Both the position numbers and the translations under genes were made by a program. A DNA stretch of 10,588 nt, taken from Methanobacteriota archaeon. GTDB taxonomy: Archaea; Hydrothermarchaeota; Hydrothermarchaeia; Hydrothermarchaeales; BMS3B. Position 1 is the first letter of the stretch. Each line of letters begins with the position of its first letter. The notes under the pieces were generated by a model, which was not told the origin of the DNA, did no database searches, and saw nothing but the letters and a program-made list of their open reading frames with translations. The stretch is from the NCBI GenBank assembly GCA_003229935.1, contig QIGD01000029.1, forward strand, positions 1-10,588, in the 5' to 3' direction. Below, one piece after another: positions 6,699 through 10,588 of this stretch.

Positions 6699-7982
6699 TT
6701 ATTTACTTGCGAAGTATATGTTCTCCCTGTCCATTCCCAGCTCAATAAATTTGCCTGTACTCAGAATCCTATAGCTCTCTTTTATTGGTGCCACTCTCTT
6801 CCAGGGGCCTATAATCGAGTTTTTAAATATTCTAACTCCGCCGCCTCCAATGACAGGTACACGTTCCAGCTGGTCGCCAGAATAGTCTACATTTAAGTCA
6901 GCATCAATCACACTTCCATCCTCTACTGTTGTGAATCTCCCAAGAATACATCTGTTCAACCTCACATTTTTGCCAATATTTACAAAGCTCATGATTACCG
7001 AATTTTCTATAATACTGTTCTCTCCTATAATGCAGGTATGACCTATGGAGGAGTCTTTTATTTTTACGCCATCTTCTATGGTGCATTCCCTACCTATGAG
7101 CACATGATCTCCTAAATTAACTCCTGCAAGCCCATAGTTTCTCGCAAGTGTTGTGGGGTGAATCCATCTGTTTTTTTCCACATTATGTTCAAGTACAACA
7201 ACATTTTTTATCTTTCCATGGAGTACGTCAAGGGTGGTTCTCAAAAACCGGCCAGGACTACCAACATCAGCCCAGTATCCATTTAGTAAATATCCATATA
7301 CCGGGTAGCCATTCTGGGTTAAATAAGGTATTACATCCCCGCCTATATCTCTCACTTTATCTCCCATTCCCTTAAAAACCTCTATTATCTTGTTTGAAAA
7401 GAGATAAATTCCTGCATTTATAAGCCTAGAAGGTGCTTCCTCTGCTCTGGGCTTCTCCACAAATCTTTGTATTTTGAGGTCTCTGTCCGCTTCGGCAACA
7501 CCAAACTGGGTAACATCTTCTTCGGCATCAAGCTCTTTGAGGACGACTGTTAAAAGTGCATTTTTCTTCTTATGCCAGCTTATCAGTCCTTTTAGGTCGA
7601 TATTTGCAATATTATCTCCACCTATTACCAGTATATCATCTTTTATATTATAGTAGTCCATGCAGTAACGCACAGAATCAGCACTACCCTTATCAGCATA
7701 ATTTGGCTGGTATTTGAATTCTTCCTTTGTGTTTATGCCAAGTCGGCTGAAGAAAGCCTCACCATCCTTGTAGTACTTATTCAGTTGTGCAGTGTTATCA
7801 TAGCCCTTACTCGCAAGTGTAATCTTCCTGCATCCCTGGATTACCAGAGGTTCTAGCATTCTTGTCAGTACAGCTATATTGCACATATCTATTATAGGCT
7901 TTGAAATATTCAGTGACAGGGGGTATAAACGCGTCCCCTTTCCTCCCACAACAGCGATTACTTCGATGTCATTAATATGCAT
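6699..7982 (-). CDS. NDP-sugar pyrophosphorylase with left-handed beta-helix domain
   Basis: This 427-aa two-domain enzyme makes a nucleotide sugar from NTP and sugar-1-phosphate. The N-terminal nucleotidyltransferase domain (about 1-260) has the signature VVGGKGTRLYPL (11-22), SKP (27-29), VIGGDN (119-124), FVEKP (174-178), NAGIYLF (189-195) and WADVGSPGRFL (237-247). The C-terminal part (about 270-400) has hexapeptide repeats such as LIGREC, IIGENS and NIGKNV, forming a left-handed beta helix. This matches mannose-1-phosphate guanylyltransferase / glucose-1-phosphate nucleotidyltransferase relatives; the base and sugar cannot be assigned safely. The frame opens 19 codons further upstream (ATG 8039), but ATG 7982 fits better. 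It starts just before the first beta-strand, as in the family, and lies 25 nt below a TATA box with no SD, as for a leaderless mRNA. It may feed the glycosyltransferase at 1485-2651. Confidence 0.92.
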   Translation of the reverse strand: MHINDIEVIAVVGGKGTRLYPLSLNISKPIIDMCNIAVLTRMLEPLVIQGCRKITLASKGYDNTAQLNKYYKDGEAFFSRLGINTKEEFKYQPNYADKGSADSVRYCMDYYNIKDDILVIGGDNIANIDLKGLISWHKKKNALLTVVLKELDAEEDVTQFGVAEADRDLKIQRFVEKPRAEEAPSRLINAGIYLFSNKIIEVFKGMGDKVRDIGGDVIPYLTQNGYPVYGYLLNGYWADVGSPGRFLRTTLDVLHGKIKNVVVLEHNVEKNRWIHPTTLARNYGLAGVNLGDHVLIGRECTIEDGVKIKDSSIGHTCIIGENSIIENSVIMSFVNIGKNVRLNRCILGRFTTVEDGSVIDADLNVDYSGDQLERVPVIGGGGVRIFKNSIIGPWKRVAPIKESYRILSTGKFIELGMDRENIYFASK

Positions 7983-8001
7983 ATATATAATTGGCAAACT
8001 A

Positions 8002-8011
8002 GAATATATAA
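8002..8011 (-). promoter_or_regulatory. TATA box of the pyrophosphorylase gene (leaderless)
   Basis: The minus strand reads TTATATATTC, centred about 25 nt upstream of ATG 7982. That spacing puts the transcription start at or next to the ATG, and no SD lies between them. This supports the shorter start and a leaderless transcript. Confidence 0.55.
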
Positions 8012-8082
8012 TTGTTATGTAACACTGAACGATGAACATAAATGCGACTCAAATAACTGGTTGTAGGTGATGGCATCAAAAA

Positions 8083-8091
8083 TTTTTTATT
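8083..8091 (+). promoter_or_regulatory. TATA-like box of the moeA-PBP gene (leaderless)
   Basis: TTTTTTATT is centred about 26 nt upstream of ATG 8113, and no SD precedes that ATG (the sequence is GTAATTAT). The spacing predicts a leaderless mRNA. Together with the minus-strand TATA at 8002-8011 it forms a divergent promoter region of roughly 130 bp. I saw no clear ModE-like palindrome in it. Confidence 0.5.
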
Positions 8092-8112
8092 CTTTTAACG
8101 CAATGTAATTAT

Positions 8113-10098
8113 ATGGAAATCAAAGAATTTCATTCTGTAGTAAGTATTGCTGAAGCGAAAGAGAGACTTTTTTCTAGTTATAAGCCAGAACCAGAGTCTG
8201 AGCATGTAGCCCTCAATCAGGCACTTTACAGAGTTGCTGCCGAGCATATAATAGCTCCAGTAGATGTTCCTCCTTTCGATAGGGCAAGTATGGATGGTTA
8301 TGCTGTGCTTGCAAGAGATACTTTCTATTCCGATGAGGAAAATCCTGCCGAGCTTAAATTTAAAGATTACATAACAGCTGGAGATAATAGAAAATTTGAG
8401 ATAGTTCCGGGAGAGGCAGTTGGTATAGCAACAGGTGCACCTATGCCCAAAGGAGCCAATGCAGTTGTAATGGTTGAATATACTCATAGTGAAAAGAGCT
8501 GGGTCAAGATTTACAGGCCAGTGGCCCCAGGAGAGAATGTTATGGCTGCTGGCAGCGATATCATGAGAGGGGAAACAGTCCTAAGGAAGGGAACTATGCT
8601 TTCACCAAGGGAGACAGGAGTTTTAGCTGCTCTTGGAATCATGGAAGTAAAGGTATACAGGAAGCCAAAGGTTGCAATTCTGTCAACAGGTGATGAGATA
8701 ATAGCACCGGGTGATAGCCTAAACTTCGGCAAGATTTATGATGTAAATTCAAGAGCTATTGCAGATAGCGTAATAGAAAATGGAGGAGACCCCTTTTTTG
8801 ATGGTATAATTGAAGACAATCAGGAGTTACTTAAGAAGAAGCTTATGAATCTTGTTTCTGGTGAATACGACATTATTATTACATCAGGTGGGACATCTGC
8901 AGGAGCCGGCGATATAAGTTATAAAGTTATTGATGAGTTGGGAAAGCCGGGCATTCTGGTTCATGGGGTTGCAATAAAACCTGGAAAACCAACCATAATT
9001 GGAGTTGCAGGAGGAAAGCCTATCTTTGGGTTGCCAGGCTACCCAACATCAGCTATGATTGTTTTTTATGTTTTTGTTGCTCCTATTATAAGAGTGCTTG
9101 CAGGATTACCGAAGGAAGAAATAACATCAATAGATGCACGAGCTTCAATGAGGATGTTCTCCGCAAAGGGAAGGTATGAATACAAACTGGTTAATCTTGT
9201 CAGGGCAAGTGATGGAAGCCTTTCAGCTTATCCAGTGCTCACAGGTTCGGGAGCAATAACAACTCTTGCAGAGGCAGACGGTTATATCGAGGTGCCTGAA
9301 AATGTCTCGATGCTTTCAGAAGGTGAAGAGGTAAAGGTTGCACTTCTTAGCAAAGCAATAAGACCTGCAGACCTGACAATTATTGGAAGCCATTGTATAG
9401 GGGTTGACCTGCTTTTAAATCTAATAAACAAAACTGTGCCCATGCAGGCTAAGATTATAAATGTCGGAAGTTCTGGAGGATTGAATGCTGTCAAGAGAGG
9501 TGAGAGTGATATATCTGGTACTCATTTAATATATGAAAAAACAGGTGAATATAATATCCCCTTTCTAAGTAGACTGAAGATAGATAAAAAAGCTTATCTT
9601 GTAAGAGGTTATGACAGGGAGCAGGGCTTTATTATAGCAAAGGATAATCCCATGGGTATAAAAGGTATAGAGGATATTCTCAGAGATGATATAAGTACAG
9701 TGAACAGAAATGCAGGGTCAGGTACTAGGGTGCTTCTCGACCTCGAGCTTTCAAAACTTGCAGAAAAGAAAAATATTTCCATGCAAGAACTTGTTAAGAA
9801 AATAAAGGGTTACGAAATAGAGGCGAAGTCTCACAGTGCTGTGGCTGCTGCAGTTGCTTATGGAAGAGCGGATATTGGGCTGGCAATAAAGACTGTGGCT
9901 GAACAGTATGAACTTGACTTCATCCCTCTTAAAGAGGAGAAGTATGACCTTGCAATTCCCAGGGAAAAGTTTGGTAAGAAGGAAGTTCAGACATTCATTA
10001 AATTTCTGGGAAGCAACGAATTTAAAGAAAAACTCAGAAAAACAACTGGTTTGAAACCCAATTCAGAAACTGGAAAGGTTATATATTCTCCTGACTAA
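8113..10098 (+). CDS. moeA: MoeA molybdopterin molybdenumtransferase fused to a PBP-like domain
   Basis: This 661-aa protein joins a full MoeA (about 1-412) to a C-terminal periplasmic-binding-protein-like domain (about 417-661). The MoeA part shows VPPFDRASMDGYAV (53-64, with Asp61 equivalent to a catalytic Asp of the family), ATGAPMPKGANAVVMVE (106-122), AILSTGDEI (188-196), ITSGGTSAGAGD (256-267), AIKPGKP (287-293) and FGLPGYPTS (305-313). MoeA hydrolyses adenylylated molybdopterin and inserts molybdate, or in many archaea tungstate. The C-terminal part (SSGGLNAVKRGESDISGTHL, NRNAGSGTRVLLD, SHSAVAAAVAYGRADIGLAI) is the PBP_like / LysR-substrate-domain type found fused to MoeA in archaea. 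It has no signal peptide, so it would work in the cytoplasm, perhaps as an oxyanion or ligand sensor. The start is supported by the leaderless promoter spacing. The UspA gene follows after 9 nt and is probably cotranscribed. Confidence 0.95.
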   Translation: MEIKEFHSVVSIAEAKERLFSSYKPEPESEHVALNQALYRVAAEHIIAPVDVPPFDRASMDGYAVLARDTFYSDEENPAELKFKDYITAGDNRKFEIVPGEAVGIATGAPMPKGANAVVMVEYTHSEKSWVKIYRPVAPGENVMAAGSDIMRGETVLRKGTMLSPRETGVLAALGIMEVKVYRKPKVAILSTGDEIIAPGDSLNFGKIYDVNSRAIADSVIENGGDPFFDGIIEDNQELLKKKLMNLVSGEYDIIITSGGTSAGAGDISYKVIDELGKPGILVHGVAIKPGKPTIIGVAGGKPIFGLPGYPTSAMIVFYVFVAPIIRVLAGLPKEEITSIDARASMRMFSAKGRYEYKLVNLVRASDGSLSAYPVLTGSGAITTLAEADGYIEVPENVSMLSEGEEVKVALLSKAIRPADLTIIGSHCIGVDLLLNLINKTVPMQAKIINVGSSGGLNAVKRGESDISGTHLIYEKTGEYNIPFLSRLKIDKKAYLVRGYDREQGFIIAKDNPMGIKGIEDILRDDISTVNRNAGSGTRVLLDLELSKLAEKKNISMQELVKKIKGYEIEAKSHSAVAAAVAYGRADIGLAIKTVAEQYELDFIPLKEEKYDLAIPREKFGKKEVQTFIKFLGSNEFKEKLRKTTGLKPNSETGKVIYSPD

Positions 10099-10107
10099 AT
10101 TACTATT

Positions 10108-10521
10108 ATGTATAAAAATATCCTTGTGGCTACAGATGGAAGCTATCAATCAAAGGCTGCAGAAGACAGGGCAATTAAACTTGCTCTGAATTTTTCCTCA
10201 AATCTGACAGGCGCATATGTTGTAGATATAGGCAGGTTCAGGTGGGCAGAAGAGCTGATTCATGAGGTTTATGCCAAGGTTAAAAAGGAAGGAGAGGAAG
10301 TGCTCAGACGTTTCAGTGAAAAGACAGCAACGTATGAGATGGATGTTGAACTTATACTGCTTGAAGGCCATCCAGCTTATGAGATTGTTAAACTTTCTGA
10401 AAGATATGATTTGATAGTTATGGGTTCGAGAGGTTATGGTACTGAAGAAATAGCATTAGGTAGTATTGCTCAGAGGGTTGTGAGAAGAGCAAAGTGTGAT
10501 GTACTTGTGATTAAGGTATAA
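10108..10521 (+). CDS. Universal stress protein, UspA family
   Basis: This 137-aa single-domain protein has the UspA Rossmann-like fold. It opens with MYKNILVATDGSYQSKAAED, where Asp10 is the conserved nucleotide-contact residue. It ends with VMGSRGYGTEEIALGSIAQR, the ATP-binding loop, and CDVLVIKV as the last strand. The loop spacing is G-x2-G-x8-G-S rather than the commoner G-x2-G-x9-G-S/T, so nucleotide binding is likely but slightly altered. Such proteins dimerise in the cytoplasm and respond to stress. The ATG lies 9 nt after the moeA stop with no SD, which suggests cotranscription and translational coupling with moeA. Length is normal for the family. Confidence 0.93.
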   Translation: MYKNILVATDGSYQSKAAEDRAIKLALNFSSNLTGAYVVDIGRFRWAEELIHEVYAKVKKEGEEVLRRFSEKTATYEMDVELILLEGHPAYEIVKLSERYDLIVMGSRGYGTEEIALGSIAQRVVRRAKCDVLVIKV

Positions 10522-10580
10522 CTGACATACTATCCACGACTAAAGTCGTTGGTCTTCTGCTATGTTTGTCATAAAATTTC
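10521..10580 (+). repeat. Hairpin repeat copy 2 (IS200/IS605-end-like)
   Basis: This unit matches 2682-2740 in the same orientation. It starts with CTGACATA, carries the identical palindrome ACGACT-AA-AGTCGT (10536-10549) and TTGGT, and ends with a TATG..TGTCATAA tail (TGTCATAA at 10567-10574). It begins at the UspA stop codon. It could be the end of an IS200/IS605 element lying beyond the window or a free-standing mini-element. The hairpin might also shape the 3' end of the moeA-UspA mRNA. Confidence 0.7.
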
Positions 10581-10588
10581 AAACAAAT

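Noticed and set aside
7983..8039. 19-codon N-terminal extension of the pyrophosphorylase from ATG 8039
   Set aside because: The extra residues precede the family's normal N-terminal beta-strand, and the TATA box at 8002-8011 lies inside the extension with leaderless spacing to ATG 7982.

Overview
The window looks like a chromosomal segment of an archaeon, most likely a euryarchaeote, with AT-rich intergenic DNA; I cannot name the lineage. The archaeal call rests on three things. TATA boxes lie about 25 nt upstream of starts that lack a Shine-Dalgarno (SD) sequence, as in leaderless transcripts. MoeA is fused to a C-terminal periplasmic-binding-protein-like (PBP-like) domain, a typical archaeal architecture. 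The glycosyltransferase, NDP-sugar pyrophosphorylase, HtpX and UspA proteins are also of archaeal type. Other genes have strong SD sites, so both initiation modes appear to be used.

Layout, left to right. Positions 1-966 (minus) hold a decayed IS4/IS1634-like DDE transposase that runs off the left edge. Positions 1131-1449 (minus) hold a ~106-aa conserved-looking small gene broken by two single-base homopolymer lesions. Then come a family 4 glycosyltransferase (1485-2651, minus) and a B12-binding-type radical SAM enzyme (2738-4102, minus). Upstream of the radical SAM gene are three very short, SD-equipped, overlapping ORFs (4099-4342, minus). Next are a thioredoxin-reductase-like flavoprotein without a redox CxxC (4577-5692, minus), the membrane protease HtpX (5771-6625, minus) and an NDP-sugar pyrophosphorylase with left-handed beta-helix repeats (6699-7982, minus). 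A divergent promoter region (7983-8112) separates these from a plus-strand pair: the MoeA-PBP fusion (8113-10098) and a UspA protein (10108-10521).

The sugar-nucleotide pyrophosphorylase and the glycosyltransferase could feed the same glycan or storage-polymer pathway, but they are separated by unrelated genes. MoeA-PBP acts in molybdenum/tungsten cofactor maturation. HtpX and UspA are stress and quality-control functions.

Three short hairpin elements of IS200/IS605-end type are present. Two copies of one element (2682-2740 and 10521-10580) share the palindrome ACGACTAAAGTCGT. A different hairpin sits at 4518-4537. The best candidates for something undescribed are the chain of mini-ORFs translationally coupled to the radical SAM gene, and the fact that this cassette is bracketed by inward-facing copies of an 8-mer (TGTCATAA) next to hairpins.
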